A DNA stretch of 62,000 bases from Glandiceps talaboti (lineage: Eukaryota; Hemichordata; Enteropneusta; Spengelidae). The position numbers and the translations under genes are program-made. The notes beneath the pieces are model-generated. The model ran no database searches, was not told the origin of the DNA, and saw only the letters and a list, made by a program, of their open reading frames with translations. The stretch is taken from NCBI RefSeq assembly GCF_964340395.1, contig NC_135561.1:3845001-3907000 (forward strand), written 5' to 3'. Positions 47,155 through 60,859 of this stretch are shown piece by piece. Every line of letters begins with the position of its first letter. Position 1 is the first letter of the stretch.

Positions 47155-47640
47155 CATCTGTCTAGTAATATCACCATCATGATCCCTGAATCTACTAAGA
47201 ACAAATACTCCCAGATATTTGTATGAATCGACGAACGAAAGCTTATTATTATTCTAAGAAATAGCAGGGGAGTTCAAAAGCCGAAGATGTTTGGGCATGG
47301 CAACCATTCAAACTTTGTTTTTCTGATTATAGATAATATCATGTTCGATACCATAAATCTCACAAACATGAATAAGCTTTTGTAAACCCTTGTTAGAGGG
47401 GCTGAAAACAATTAAATCATCAGCATATCAAATGAGATTTAAAAGTCTACTACTAGTACTAAGCAGGCACCTAACTTTAGAAGAAAAGAGACGATGACTC
47501 AGCTGGTCCATGTAAACATTAAAAGAATCGCGGAGGCACAGTTTGCAAAACCTCTCCTTGGCGAAGGCCATTGAGAACAGTGAAGGTTGAGGAGACGGCA
47601 GATCTCCATTTAACACACATTTGCTGAGATCTATACCAAA
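47155..47640 (-). pseudogene. LINE reverse-transcriptase fragment with YADD, decayed
   Basis: The minus strand reads FNVYMDQLSHRL, then after a stop YADDLIVFSPSNKGLQKLIH and ICEIYGIEH-like sequence, and later DSYKYLGVFVLSRFRDHDGD ending TRQMR. These are RT motifs of non-LTR elements: FNxYMDDLS, YADD, KYLG, DIxRQxR. Several stops and frame shifts break it. Confidence 0.87.
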
Positions 47641-48065
47641 AATACCTATCAAACCCCACCCAACCCCACCCCAACACACACTGAATAACAAAATTTGAAT
47701 AAAACTGTTCAAAAGGTTTAGTTAGGGTTCTTATTTCATATGAAAAGTTTATTTTGGGTTGTCTTTTAGAAAAACATCTACTTGCGTTAGGTGTAACTTC
47801 ACAACTCAGTATATATTATGCCTTGAGATAGATTACACGTGTTCATGATATCTTGTTGTCGAGAGTCATGTCGATAACATTCGGTTTTTAAATAAAACAT
47901 CACCAGACAACATCCCTAAGGGATGATGACGTGGCTTTGTATCTTTACCTATATCGTCATGACAGTTGCATGACGTAGCACTTGGCGAAAGATAAGAAGT
48001 TGGGCGGGGTAGGAACTTTTATCTATATAGCTTGTTATACACGCGGGTTTATTATTTTTTTAAAC

Positions 48066-48078
48066 TATCACCACCACC

Positions 48079-48130
<52 letters not shown>

Positions 48131-48142
48131 ATTCATCATCAC

Positions 48143-48175
<33 letters not shown>

Positions 48176-48177
48176 TA
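48066..48177. repeat. (CAC)n(CAT)n trinucleotide repeat
   Basis: About 35 CAC/CAT/ATC units; reads as poly-His on the plus strand, by chance. Confidence 0.95.
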
Positions 48178-48179
48178 AT

Positions 48180-50022
48180 CACTACTACCATCACCAGAAA
48201 TCTACCCACAGAGCCTGCCTACAATGAGATGCCCCCCCCCCCCTCAAATAAAATATTGTTTTTTTTATGTAATCCGATGAAAAGCTTTCAAAACATCAGT
48301 GCTCACTATCTCATTCCAATTAGGTCTTTAGTCTCCAATATTTAGTAAAATAATCTAGATATGATTCATTGAGAGCAATGGCCACCTAAAGTCTTTCTAG
48401 GTACTTAAAATTAAAAGTGGCACAAGGTGAGTTTATAAACGTTTACTCAAGTGATAACACTTATCATAAAACCTCAATTCAACTATTTTAGCAGTATAAT
48501 GTTATTTTCAATGCATGTCTTCTATGACATTACAGTTGTCTTCTGGTATTTCTAGAAATGTTTATTACATATAGTAAGGATTTCCTGAACATTTTTTAAA
48601 ATATGAAAAATTACGTCACCAGACCGTTTTTTAGTGCAGCTATCAGTTCAGCGAATTTTAAGTGGGTCTACGTGTGCTTCAGTAAATAAAATAATGTGAG
48701 TACATTTTGAATATACAACAAAATTTAGGTATAAATTCAGCATTTTTAAAGTAATTATAATGATAACAACAACAAAATATATTTGTTGATGGTAGTTCAA
48801 ATAAGTGTTACAATACTAAAGTAAATGAAACACTTCTTTCCATTCGTTCCTACTTCTTTCCTACTTCCATCATACTTATACTTAATAATGTAAGGGTACA
48901 TTAATAAGGTAAGGGTCCATGATTCATCTTGTAGCATCTCTAAGAGTTCTTCCACCCCTCCGACCACAAACATCGTAATGCACTACCACTATAGCTACGT
49001 CATGTAACGTCGACAATGTATCTAATCATGGGGCAACCATCCGTTTAAGTATGCAGTGGATAAGTAAACAGTTTGTAATATCGGAAGGAGCTGTAACCGT
49101 GCAACTGAAATAAATCATCATCTTGTTAGGAAGGCTGTGTGAAGTAAAAACAGTTTAACTTTGTAGTTATACGGACATTTCCAACGTTTTGTTAAAACGT
49201 TTGCAAACTGGAGGACTTAAGAATGCATGAACTGTCTTCCAATTCATTTATTTGATAAATTAACATCTGGACATAATAACTACCGTGGTATCATAGTTTT
49301 TATTACATGCCTGAATACACGGACCTCTTGATATTACTAAACATTATCAAATTAATAAACGGCTGTCAAAGGGTTTGTATTTTCTTATTTGTGATTTAAC
49401 ATATGTTATTATAACCCCTTACAAATTGGAATCGTGCTGCTTTGCAAGTTAATATGAAATCATGCCTGAAGACTCTTTCATTAAGCAACCTTGAAGAAAA
49501 CCATTAGGAAAAAAGATTGGCGAAAGTTGCTATATATTGTAACAGGACAAGGGGATGACATTTAGTAGTGAAGTTATTGATTGTTTTAGAAAGCTTGACA
49601 TAGTTAATTAAACTTTGCATACAGTAGAGAAGTTCATACCAACTACATACATGATACAAACCAATTAAGAACAGTTACAAAAAAATGCTTAAAATTTTAA
49701 TCCGAATTTTCTCTACATCTATACAGGCAGTAGTTCTGACGTCACAGATGTATTTGCGTAATGACCATTGAGGGAAATCAACGGTGCTGAGCCTTTAGTT
49801 GCTGTGTGGATCATACAGTGCAATAATGTATAAGCTGAATCTGATTCTCAGTCGATTTGTTTTATCCCTGTTTAACTTGTGTAAGGTAGCTTGACCTATT
49901 GATCCGTTCTTAGACTAGTAGTGGATCGACCGATACCTTAAATCCACAGTGATCTAGAGAAGTCATCATACACCGACATATTTCTAAACTACCAAAAAAG
50001 CTATACGAAATCCGACCACAAT

Positions 50023-50023
<1 letters not shown>
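48180..50023. other. No gene recognised
   Basis: AT-rich. It holds a 30-nt segment (49505-49534) repeated exactly at 50110-50139. Confidence 0.5.
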
Positions 50024-50103
<80 letters not shown>

Positions 50104-50138
50104 ATTCAATAGGAAAAAAGATTGGCGAAAGTTGCTAT

Positions 50139-50188
<50 letters not shown>

Positions 50189-50226
50189 GGGGGTGTGTAT
50201 ATGTGTGTGTATGTATGTATGTATGA

Positions 50227-50258
<32 letters not shown>

Positions 50259-50310
50259 ATGTATGAGTGTGTGTGTGCATGTGTATGTGTGTGTGTATGT
50301 GTGTACAATG
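50024..50310. repeat. (TA)n blocks split by a duplicated 30-mer, then GT/GTAT
   Basis: TA tract 50024-50100, then taggaaaaaagattggcgaa plus agttgctata (also at 49505), then CA, TA, and GTGT/GTAT tracts to about 50305. Confidence 0.92.
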
Positions 50311-50768
50311 TCGCTATACATTCCTACTTTCTGTTTGCATTTTCATAATAATCCGTATCAACTAAAACAGGACCTGACTTCCAAGTAATTATTATATGTT
50401 TGCTGAAACATAAATGTATTCAGATTACTATGTCTGTAAAACAAACATAATAACAATATCCCCTTTAATTGAAATGGGAACGCGTGTAAATCTTGCATCA
50501 TAGTAACGTGTACTAGAGTTGAAAGATCGCATGTGGCACGGGAAAACGTACAAAATCTACCAGGAGGAGGACCTAAATATTTCAGGTGTACATATATCAT
50601 TTCGAACGTCTGTGACTAGTGGGGTACTTAACCATTTATGAGGTGGATTTCAAATACTAATAACAACCAACACCTCTGAGACTGTATAAACAACAGAAAT
50701 CTTGGATTCTTGATCCAAAAATCCTTGAATTATAAACGCATTAAACAATGTAGTCTGCATGTCTGGTG

Positions 50769-51063
<295 letters not shown>

Positions 51064-51064
51064 G

Positions 51065-52190
51065 TGTTCGTGCTCGTGCGTGTCTGTCTGTCTGTCTGTC
51101 TGTTATTAGTTTGTTTTTCGTCATGCTTATTGTTTGTGCGTTTAGTGTCCAGGAGTTGCGAGGATCGTGGTCGCGATCCTTTTTTACCTTCCTGTTTGTG
51201 TCTGTGTTTGTCAGTTGAAGAATGGTGAATTGAGTCAAGGTAGGAACTACATGATGTGTTGATATATATAAATAAATATGACATAAAACAGGTGTGTTTT
51301 AATGGTGTTAGTTATTGCTATACAAATCCATCTTTCAAAATGTACAATATTTGAACATTTGATATACATTTGTCAAAATAAGATGAATACTTCATGAATT
51401 ATGATCATTGTACGTTTTTTAATGACCGAATTCAACCGAAAGAAAGAGTATTTATTACAGTTACAATTATGTCAATGAATTTGAAGAAAGATGAATGACT
51501 GTAGGAGTTTGTGACGCACGAGACAGTTTGATTTCTTTGGGTCGAATATTGACCTAAAGTATGAAGTATGAAGCAATAACATAATGCAATTAACTTGGAT
51601 GTTTGGATTACGATTTGTCATTTGTTTCCTAGATGTTCAGGAAGTGATCGATTCAATTATTGTCAGAGATCTGTCATGTGATAATAAACTACAAGTAGTG
51701 TGTTTACGCTTTCTATGATTGGAGTCAAATACAGGTAGCTGATTTTCATCTGATAGGTTAGTTGTACAATTAGTCTTTTTGTTTACTCTGTGACGGTCTG
51801 TGGAAAAGAGTCAATACATCGTATCTAGAATATATTCTCAGTCACTCCGCGACTAAGATACAGACGGAGATCATTGAAATTTATAAATGTAACTTGGATA
51901 AAGGCGTCTCACTGGAGGGAACTGTGCGCAACGCAATATTATGGGTACATCATTTGATTTCGGGAGGGGGGGGGGTGCCCAAACTTTTAAAGTTTCTTGT
52001 CAGATGTTTATACTAACTGTTGGCACATACTGAAACAAACCAAAACACTATCATCAAATCAAATTACTAAGAATACTGCCCTGACTTAGTAGCTTGAATG
52101 AATCCTGTACTTTGTCATAATAATAAAATAATTTTAAATGGTATGGTATGCAATAATATACTTTGAGGTTTTTTCTCGGACTTAGTTTTC
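51065..52190. other. No gene recognised
   Basis: AT-rich, with a short GTCT tract at about 51080-51102. Confidence 0.5.
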
Positions 52191-52199
52191 TGAATTCAA

Positions 52200-52500
52200 A
52201 TTTCAATTGTGATCAAGAAAGGGTATTGTTATCACTTTGACCTCTTAAAATAAAATAAAATTTAGTCCTTAAATTTCATAAATTTCTAAGGCGGATGGGG
52301 GAAACCCTTCCCCTCCCGTACCCACCCTACACGGCTCTCTTGTATTTTGATTCAAAGTATTGTTTCCGCTTTGACATATTAAATAACATCACAAAGCATT
52401 ATAATTTAAGTTCTTGAATTTCAAAACTTTCTAGGGGTTCACATCAGACACTGCGCCCTTGTATTTTGATTCAAATTATACCTCGACATATTAAAAAAAG
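52200..52500. repeat. Diverged tandem repeat, about 120-bp unit
   Basis: cttgtattttgattcaaa and gacatattaaa recur with a cttgaatttcaaaactttct / cttaaatttcataaatttct block between them. Two to three old copies. Confidence 0.6.
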
Positions 52501-52934
52501 AACAAGGAATGGACAGATCACAAGTCATAGCTCGAAGTTTCACGCTTTTGAGATCTTCAGACGATATATATGTATAGCAGACATCTGTTTTCAATCCTAC
52601 ATTTTATTACAAACCGTATTGGGCCTTTAAGACAGTAAGGATGAATCAACAACTAGATAAGCATTGTCAATGAAGCAGCATACATAACCATACACAACGT
52701 TCTCCAACGCCTATGCTTCAACTAATATGAAACAAAACAAACAGGAAGCAAAGAAAAAAGAACAACCCGATTTCCTCTAAAAATACGTCGTTGGACTGAC
52801 TGGGTACACAACTATGCGAACTGTAACCCTAAACACATTACATGTATATCTTGTTTGATAGCTTGTCATATCCTTACAACCTTACTTCTTACAACCTTAC
52901 TTCACTCCTCAAAATCCATTTTTACACGTTAGAC

Positions 52935-53306
52935 CTGAAAGATAATTGTTTGGTTCCGGTTACCCGACCCCACCTAATTTTTCACTACCGCCCTAAACTT
53001 GTTTTTACGTATTCGAGAAAAAAATAATAAAATCGCAAAAATTGTGAAGTCTCGGGAGAAATAGCGGATGCAGAAACTGACATCAACTTAATAAGGCAAA
53101 ATAAAACTTTTCTTCCAATCTGTAATGGTTGTACATCTGATAGGCAGAAATAAACAACACAGAGACCATTTGAAAACAACGGAAAACCTGAACGAGAAAC
53201 TCACAGATTAAAAAAATACATATAATAAAATAAAATAAAAAATCTACCTACACCACCTATTCTAAAATTGAGCGTAATCGGAACTTCACAATTCTTTATT
53301 AGGCCT
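52935..53306 (+). repeat. Dispersed repeat Y, copy B
   Basis: Same orientation and order as 7491-7889, with small indels. Ends ttattaggcct as copy A ends tgttaggcct. Confidence 0.8.
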
Positions 53307-53567
53307 AAGTAAGATATAACCGTATGGATTGAAAAGATAGTCCGATATTCATTACAATTCAAACGGATATTCCCTACCACGAGGTTAAGACACTATCATG
53401 GTAGGACATAGGCACACCTAGTGTATACACGCAGACTTCGTGTATCTGATACGATAGAGTTTAAACCAAGGGACAATTAGGTGGATATTTTAAGTGGAGA
53501 AATGTGTTTACTATTCTGAACTAGAGACAGAAAGAAAGTGATAGAAATAGAGGTAGATTACCTAGTC

Positions 53568-53570
<3 letters not shown>

Positions 53571-53640
<70 letters not shown>
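53571..53640. repeat. (GACA)n microsatellite
   Basis: About 17 uninterrupted GACA units. Confidence 0.97.
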
Positions 53641-53644
53641 AAGT

Positions 53645-55390
53645 GACAAGATAGACAGGAAGAAATAAGATAGATAGAAATAAATGAATGGGAATAGACA
53701 AAGACAGAGAGACAATGGGAGAGCGAAAAGAGAATTTGAGACACAGACATAGAGCGAACTGAGAAAGAAGGCAGTCCGACAAAAAGTCAGATACTCCAGA
53801 AAAATATTTGATCAACTTGGATAGGTAGGTGTAATTATGATCGATCGGGGATAGTCATGTTTTATCTTACACAACAGTGCTCAACCAGTACCTCACTGAT
53901 GTTTCGTAAAAACAATGTTATTTATTCACTTTCATATGTGAACGACTCCAATTTTCCCTCTTTTAGGTAATTTGAGATACCATTTTATAGTCCATTACAC
54001 AGCTTGATGTATACCTCTCAATAAGGGTACAAAATTATATTGTGATCAATATTGCTTTGTGCTATTATACCAAGGAACAAATTAGCCTAGTTAGGCTAGC
54101 AATTAAAACTAAAGTGAACGTTCGGGTATTGCTCAGGCCGATGGGGCAGAAACGTAACACCATGGCGGGAGGCAAAAGTACAATCCATACCACACAACTA
54201 AAGGGTGGGCCGTCTGAATTACACTAAATTACTTGTAGAATGTAGCCTTATATTTGATACCTTGGAATTTTAATTGATATCACTACTATTTGCCTCACAA
54301 ATTATTACTAGACCAATTTTGTCCTGTTTCCCGCTAAGCGTCCTTGTCTTTTGTATGCCTTGTACAACGTTATTCAATTTGAAGAAAAATTTTAATAGCT
54401 TCAATTTATAGTTGACGTGGTTAACATAACTATATACCGTTTTGTGCAATGGCCTCAGCTCTGGAATGATTTACCATTTCCCACGTTTGTCATTTTGTGT
54501 CGGTCTCTTTGACAAACTCGTTGATGAATTTATGATCTCATGGTCAATTTAAAGCTTTAAGCAGACGAAAGTTGTAATTCAATAGGTTCTGTTCATGAAA
54601 TGACTGTCGAGACATAAATATTGATTTTACTAGTTTATCCAATTGTAATCAAATCATTTAAGTTGTATCATATTCCTTCTCTTACTTCAAAAAATACATT
54701 GGAGCTTAATTTTCAGTGACGGAAAGTTTTATAGGGAAACTTCCGTCAATCTGAGAGAAAACAATTGTCTTGATTGTGCTGAAAAGATAGTGTCAGATAA
54801 GGCGAGGGTGACAGAAAGGGAAGGGGAGGGGGTTTCGGATCATTTTCGATTTGAAATATACGTTTGACATCATAATAATAAACATCTGCATTGCATGCCG
54901 ATACTATGCCATATAAATCTATTCACACTTCGTAAAATATACAAGCTAACTCATAAAAAATATGTCATCCCACGAACTCTTGTGTAAAACTTCAAGCTTA
55001 CACGACTTTCGAATCTACACAGATTAATTTTAATTTTGAAACTATAACATAATACGACATATACATACTTATTTTTTTGCATCAGCGTATGAAGTTTTCA
55101 AAGTGAACATCTACAGTTACAATATTATGGTCATGCAGTCAATTCACCTTCTTAGGTTTAAGCTGGAACACAGACCGTTTATTGTAAATGAGCATGCAGT
55201 GAACGTTATACTGGTGATAAACGGACACTTTAAATGCAAATTGATTACAAGTGGATGATTTGTTGTTATCAAAATGAGAACAGTCATTTTGAGTCAACGT
55301 GAAAAGATTTGAAATGTTGGCCTAATGTACACTACACTAAATTACATGTAAAGTTTTATCGCTGTGCATTTGCTAATTTAACAGTTTGTG
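53645..55390. other. No gene; possible tiny LINE remnant
   Basis: At about 54446-54490 the plus strand reads WPQLWNDLPFPT, resembling the GPxLWNxLP motif of LINE reverse transcriptases. No further motif supports it. The remainder is AT-rich. Confidence 0.3.
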
Positions 55391-55396
55391 TAAATA

Positions 55397-55500
55397 TGTA
55401 TGTGTGTATGCATGCATGCATGTATGTATGTATGTATGTATGTATGTATGTATGTATGTATGTATGTATGTATGTATGTATGTATGTATGTATGTGTGTA

Positions 55501-55537
<37 letters not shown>

Positions 55538-55764
55538 ATGTATGTATGTATGTATGTATGTATGTATGTATGTATGTATGTATGTATGTATGGCTGCATG
55601 CATGCATGCATGCATGCATGCATGCATGTATGTATGTATGTATGTATGTATGTATGTATGTATGTGTGTGTGTGTATGTATGTATGTATGTATGTATGTA
55701 TGTGTGTGTATGTATGTATGGATGTATGTATGTATGGATGTATGCATGTATGTGTGTGTATGTA

Positions 55765-55795
<31 letters not shown>

Positions 55796-55912
55796 ATGTA
55801 TGTATGTATGTATGTGTGTGTGTATGTATGTGTGTGTATGTATGTATGTATGTATGTATGTATGTATGTATGTATGTATGTATGTATGTATGTATGTATG
55901 TATGTATGCATT
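55397..55912. repeat. Compound (TATG)n(TG)n(CATG)n microsatellite, over 500 bp
   Basis: Longest microsatellite in the window. TATG blocks alternate with TGTG and CATG stretches, and it is open in all frames, giving spurious MYVC and HTYI proteins. Confidence 0.98.
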
Positions 55913-55914
55913 TT

Positions 55915-56450
55915 ATCATTTGTGTGTAACCTTAATCAACAAAGATAAAGTCTATTAAGATAAGTCGAAATTTGATTTAAGAATTGCAAAAAGTACGAAT
56001 AAGGATTTTGTTAAAATGATTTGACTAAAAATCCCCGATCTGTTCGTGTAGTGGACACCTGTGTGTTATATTTTTGAGATATTCCAATGGGAAAGTAGCA
56101 AACACAAAAATAATCGTAATTTGATGTTTAGCATTAATATTCCGGTCTTCTGTCTTTATCATTGACAGTAAAACTCTACAAAAACTTTCCCGAAGGCTTA
56201 CATTTTGTACAATAAATCACATCTACATTCGTTGTCATGGTGATTTGAGTTTTGAACAAATAAAATGGCAAAGTAAAATGATTATTTACAGTATATTTGT
56301 TGAGGAAGTGTTCAATCATAAAAGTGTTCACTATTCTAGTGTCATTGGTTTAAACCATATACAATTCCCTGATGTCGTTAAGACAGTACGTTAGTGAGTG
56401 GAGGGACTCTACTTGTTTATCCCACAGTCACGATTCAATTAGTGCAGGCT
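55915..56450. other. No gene recognised
   Basis: AT-rich sequence between two large repeats. Confidence 0.5.
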
Positions 56451-56454
56451 ACAT

Positions 56455-56915
56455 ACGTACAGGTTGGATGGACTACACGTTATGATGTATAACTCTCTAT
56501 AATACAAGTTGGATGGACTACACGTTATCATGTATAACTCTCTATAATACAGGTTGGATGGGCCACACGTTATGATGTATAGCTCTCTATGATACAGGTT
56601 GGATGGACTATACGTTATGATGTATAACTCTCTATAATACAAGTTGGATGGACTACACGTTATGATGTATAGCTCTCTATAATACAGGTTGGATGGGCCA
56701 CACGTTATGATGTATAGCTCTCTATAATACAAGTTGGATGGACTACACGTTATGATGTATAACTCTCTATAATACAGGTTTGATGGACTACACGTTATGA
56801 TGTATAGCTCTCTATAATAACTCTCTATAATACAGGTTGGATGAGCCACACGTTATGATGTATAACTCTCTATAATACAGGTTGGATGGACTATACGTTA
56901 TGATGCATTTCTCTC
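56455..56915. repeat. 45-bp minisatellite, about 10 copies (subfamily A)
   Basis: Unit acaggttggatggactacac then gttatgatgtataactctct and ataat. As 45 is a multiple of three, the minus strand stays open for 136 codons of a repeated peptide (YYRELYIITC), which I regard as chance. Confidence 0.95.
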
Positions 56916-58370
56916 TATGGTACAGGTTGGGGACTACAAGTTACAAGGTATAACTCCCTATTGTGCAGGTTGGTGGGGGCCATACGTTACGTATAACTCA
57001 CTATGGCATGGTGAAGGTTGGAAGTACCACACATACAAGGTATAACTCCCTATGGTACAGGTGGGAGGTACTACACATTACAAGGTGTATAACTCCCTAT
57101 GATACAGGTGGGAGGTACTACACATTACAAGGTGTGTAACGCCCTATGATACAGATGGGAGGTACTACACATTACAAGGTGTATAACTCCCTATGGTACA
57201 GATGGGAGGTACTACACATTACAAGTTGTATAACTCCCTATGATACAGGTGGGAGGTACTACACATTACAAGGTGTATAACTCCCTATGATGCAGGTGGG
57301 AGGTACTACACATTACAAGGTGTATAACTCCCTATGATACAGGTGGGAGGTACTACACATGTGTATAACTCCCTATGATGCAGGTGGGAGGTACTACACA
57401 TTACAAGGTGTATAACTCCCTATGATACAGGTGGGAGGTACTACACATTACAAGGTGTATAACTCCCTATGATACAGGTGGGAGGTACTACACATTACAA
57501 GGTGTATAACTCCCTATGACACAGGTGGGAGGTACTACACATGTGTATAACTCCCTATGATACAGATGGGAGGTACTACACATTACAAGGTGTATAACTC
57601 CCTATGATACAGGTGGGAGGTACTACACATTACAAGTTGTATAACTCCCTATGATACAGGTGGGAGGTACTACACATTACAAGGTGTATAACTCCCTATG
57701 ATACAGATGGGAGGTACTACACATTACAAGGTGTATAACTCCCTATGATGCAGGTGGGAGGTACTACACATTACAAGGTGTATAACTCCCTATGATACAG
57801 GTGGGAGGTACTACACATTACAAGGTGTATAACTCCCTATGATACAGGTGGGAGGTACCACACATTACAAGGTGTATAACTCCCTATGATACAGGTGGGA
57901 GGTACTACACATTACAAGGTGTATAACTCCCTATGATACAGGTGGGAGGTACTACACATTACAAGGTGTATAACTCCCTATGATACAGGTGGGAGGTACT
58001 ACACATTACAAGGTGTATAACTCCCTATGATACAGGTGGGAGGTACTACACATTACAAGGTGTATAACTCCCTATGATACAGATGGGAGGTACTACACAT
58101 TACAAGGTGTATAACTCCCTATGATACAGGTTGGAGGTACTACACATTACAAGGTGTATAACTCCCTATGATACAGGTGGGAGGTACTACACATTACAAG
58201 GTGTATAACTCCCTATGATACAGGTGGGAGGTACCACACATTACAAGGTGTATAACTCCCTATGATACAGGTGGGAGGTACTACACATTACAAGGTGTAT
58301 AACTTCCTATGATACAGGTGGGAGGTACTACACATTACAAGGTGTATAACTCCTTATAGTACATATTGGA
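56916..58370. repeat. 47-bp minisatellite, about 28 copies (subfamily B)
   Basis: Unit acaggtgggaggtactacac then attacaaggtgtataactcc and ctatgat, related to subfamily A. The first 130 bp are transitional units. Two units, near 57360 and 57541, lack the same 8 bases. Confidence 0.95.
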
Positions 58371-60030
58371 TGGACTACACATTACAACGCATAATTTACA
58401 ATGGCATACGTTGTAACAACTCGTTGATAATTTTTGTACAGCAGGAGTAAATCAAGTTATTTGTTGCATCAATCTTACTGTTTAAATGTGCACTGCAGGG
58501 TTTACTATAGCCGTTGAGTATCATTAACGTGTTCACATACATTGTATGGAATAACTCATCACATTCTAGTTCAGCCTCTAGACTTGAAACTTGAAATACT
58601 TGTCTAAGGAGCTGTATAATCTATCCAAGAGCAGATACGTAAATGAAACTAAAACATGATCTGAGAAAACCAGAATTCTGCAACTGTAATGTCTAAAATA
58701 ATACTGTTTCTGTAATTGTTATATGAAATATTCATTCGCCAAATGAGTACGCACATTACAGTACCACTATACTGGGTGTTAACGCTAATGTTATAGATAT
58801 TTGATGCATGCACTTCTCTGACTTCTTCACTCTTACATTCAGGTCGTGCACTAAATTTAAATTTTAAATGGTCTGCGATTTCATGTGTGAGAGACCGCCA
58901 TTTACGCTTATTTATGTACAGTAATGAAAACAACAGCGTAGTTAGCTATTTTTATAATTTATATCGAATGAATGCGGTATCACTTCCATCGCCGTGTTGG
59001 CGGCAAACTTTGTACCAATGTAAGCGGTAGTCGATATGTGTTGGCTTGTTTCCCTCGACAATATTTCACGTCAATCCAATTTAATTTTTACTTTCAGTAG
59101 ACTGCTTGTAAATGTCGTGGCCATTCATCACCATCGTTAAATCACAGTTTCACAAGAAATAATTAGATGTTTTTGACTGATATGTATCGGTCTTCTTTGC
59201 ATTGATTCATCGCTCCATTTCCGCACGTCGCCTACATTAGAGTATGGTTTATTTGAGATCAAACACGAGTTTAACTTGTGTAACAAATCAAAGACCATCC
59301 ATGTTAGCCATGTCAAGTATTTAACGCATACGTATGTGTAGGCTAAAACCTCTCACATACAAAACACTGATATACCCGAGATTGTTCCTTCACCATGTTC
59401 GTTAAATTGCAAAACCATTCTTACGGCTACTACAACTTTTAAGACATTAGACTGACGCTTTCATTTTCTTGAACTAAATTGCTGAATTCTGACCACCTCC
59501 TTGCTATAGTGGTCTGAGCTTTCACCGACCTCGCTCGACTCGAGTGTCTATTTTTTCATATCCAACTTTGTTTCACCAGCTTTGTATATGCCATTGCGTA
59601 ATATTCTTTGATCAAAATGTCCTATTCTGTCGCATGATGATGACGGTGATGATGCTCATAGTGATGGTCAAGTGTTCCAGAACATAAATTTTCTCATTTC
59701 TCTTTTGCTTATGCTCAACCTTTCGCTTATGATTATCATTACACATGTAAACCCAACCAAGATGATGTTTTACTATGTTTGCTCTGAGTCAACCATGTTT
59801 ACATTGATGGGGCCATGAGATAAGTTGTGTTTAACTTTTAAAAACACTTTACAAATGCCAAGTATATTCCTTACCATGCTTACTGCTAACATATACGATT
59901 TATCATCTCTCCCACTGACACTTAATGTTAACCGCTTCTACCTTTTATCCACTGTCAATTACTTCCCGGGTTTGTCTATGTCCCAAGCACACTGCCTATG
60001 TACGTGCCATTCTCTCAGTGTGTCTATATC
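58371..60030. other. No confident gene
   Basis: A minus-strand 94-codon frame at 58649-58933 (RKWRSLTHEIADHLKF) lacks recognisable motifs. Otherwise AT-rich. Confidence 0.4.
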
Positions 60031-60036
60031 TATTTG

Positions 60037-60166
60037 TCTGTATGTATGTATGTATGTATGTATGTATGTATGTATGTATGTATGTATGTATGTATGTGTG
60101 TGTCTGAGTGAGCGAGTGAGTGACTAAATGTATGTATGTACGTATGCAATAAATGACCTCAATGGT

Positions 60167-60198
<32 letters not shown>

Positions 60199-60225
60199 TG
60201 TATGTATGTGTATGTGTCTGTCTCG

Positions 60226-60277
<52 letters not shown>

Positions 60278-60280
60278 ATC
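60037..60280. repeat. (GTAT)n and (CT)n microsatellites
   Basis: Two GTAT blocks (60040-60100 and 60165-60210) around unique sequence, then (CT)n at 60230-60272. Confidence 0.95.
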
Positions 60281-60527
60281 TACATCCCAGCGTTAACGAG
60301 AATGTGTGTGGTGCTACTCAGTGCACATACCCAGATATCATTTATTTCTGTCGTCAACTTAATCGTTCACAGATAAAAATATTTCAAGAGGTTTGACAGA
60401 TAAAGATATCGTGTGAGGAAAAGTCACTATATTTTACAGACGAAGCTGTGTGGGATACGTTATTGTACACGGCATACGGACCATTCCTTCTTTATAATGA
60501 TGCTGTGTAAGTTATCTGCATTAGATG

Positions 60528-60853
60528 AAAATGCCTCAAACTCCCACGACTTTGAGAAAAGAAAAGATACTTAAAGTCATTTCCCATCGTCTGCCATCTT
60601 CCGTATCTCTATGTTTGTTCTCATTTTTTCCGAAAATATCTGAAAAATACTCAATCTTCCACGACCTTTAGAAAAGAAAGATACCCAGTCATTTCTCCTC
60701 GCCTACCATCGACTCTCTATATTCTTTCTCATTATTTGCTGAATTAAAATGCCTGAAAAATACTCAAACTTCTACGACTTCGAGAAAAGAAAGATAAAAA
60801 GCTAAATACACCTTTCTCCTCACCTACCGTTTTCTATATTTCTCTATTTTTTC
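60528..60853. repeat. Tandem repeat, about 100-118-bp unit, 3 copies
   Basis: Each copy has a ctcaaactyccacgactttgagaaaag-like start (for example cacgactttgagaaaagaaa), a catttctcctcgcctaccat middle and a ctctatnttttctcattttt end. Confidence 0.85.
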
Positions 60854-60859
60854 CTACAA

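Noticed and set aside
48066-48177. Poly-histidine protein
   Set aside because: A CAC/CAT repeat translated by chance.
55309-55958. Long open frames of MYVC/HTYI peptides in five frames
   Set aside because: They are the translation of a TATG/TG microsatellite, open in every frame on both strands.
56439-56849. 136-codon frame with nine copies of a 15-residue peptide (YYRELYIITC core)
   Set aside because: The unit is 45 bp, so an open frame stays open by arithmetic. The neighbouring 47-bp subfamily breaks the frame and no start or splice context supports coding.
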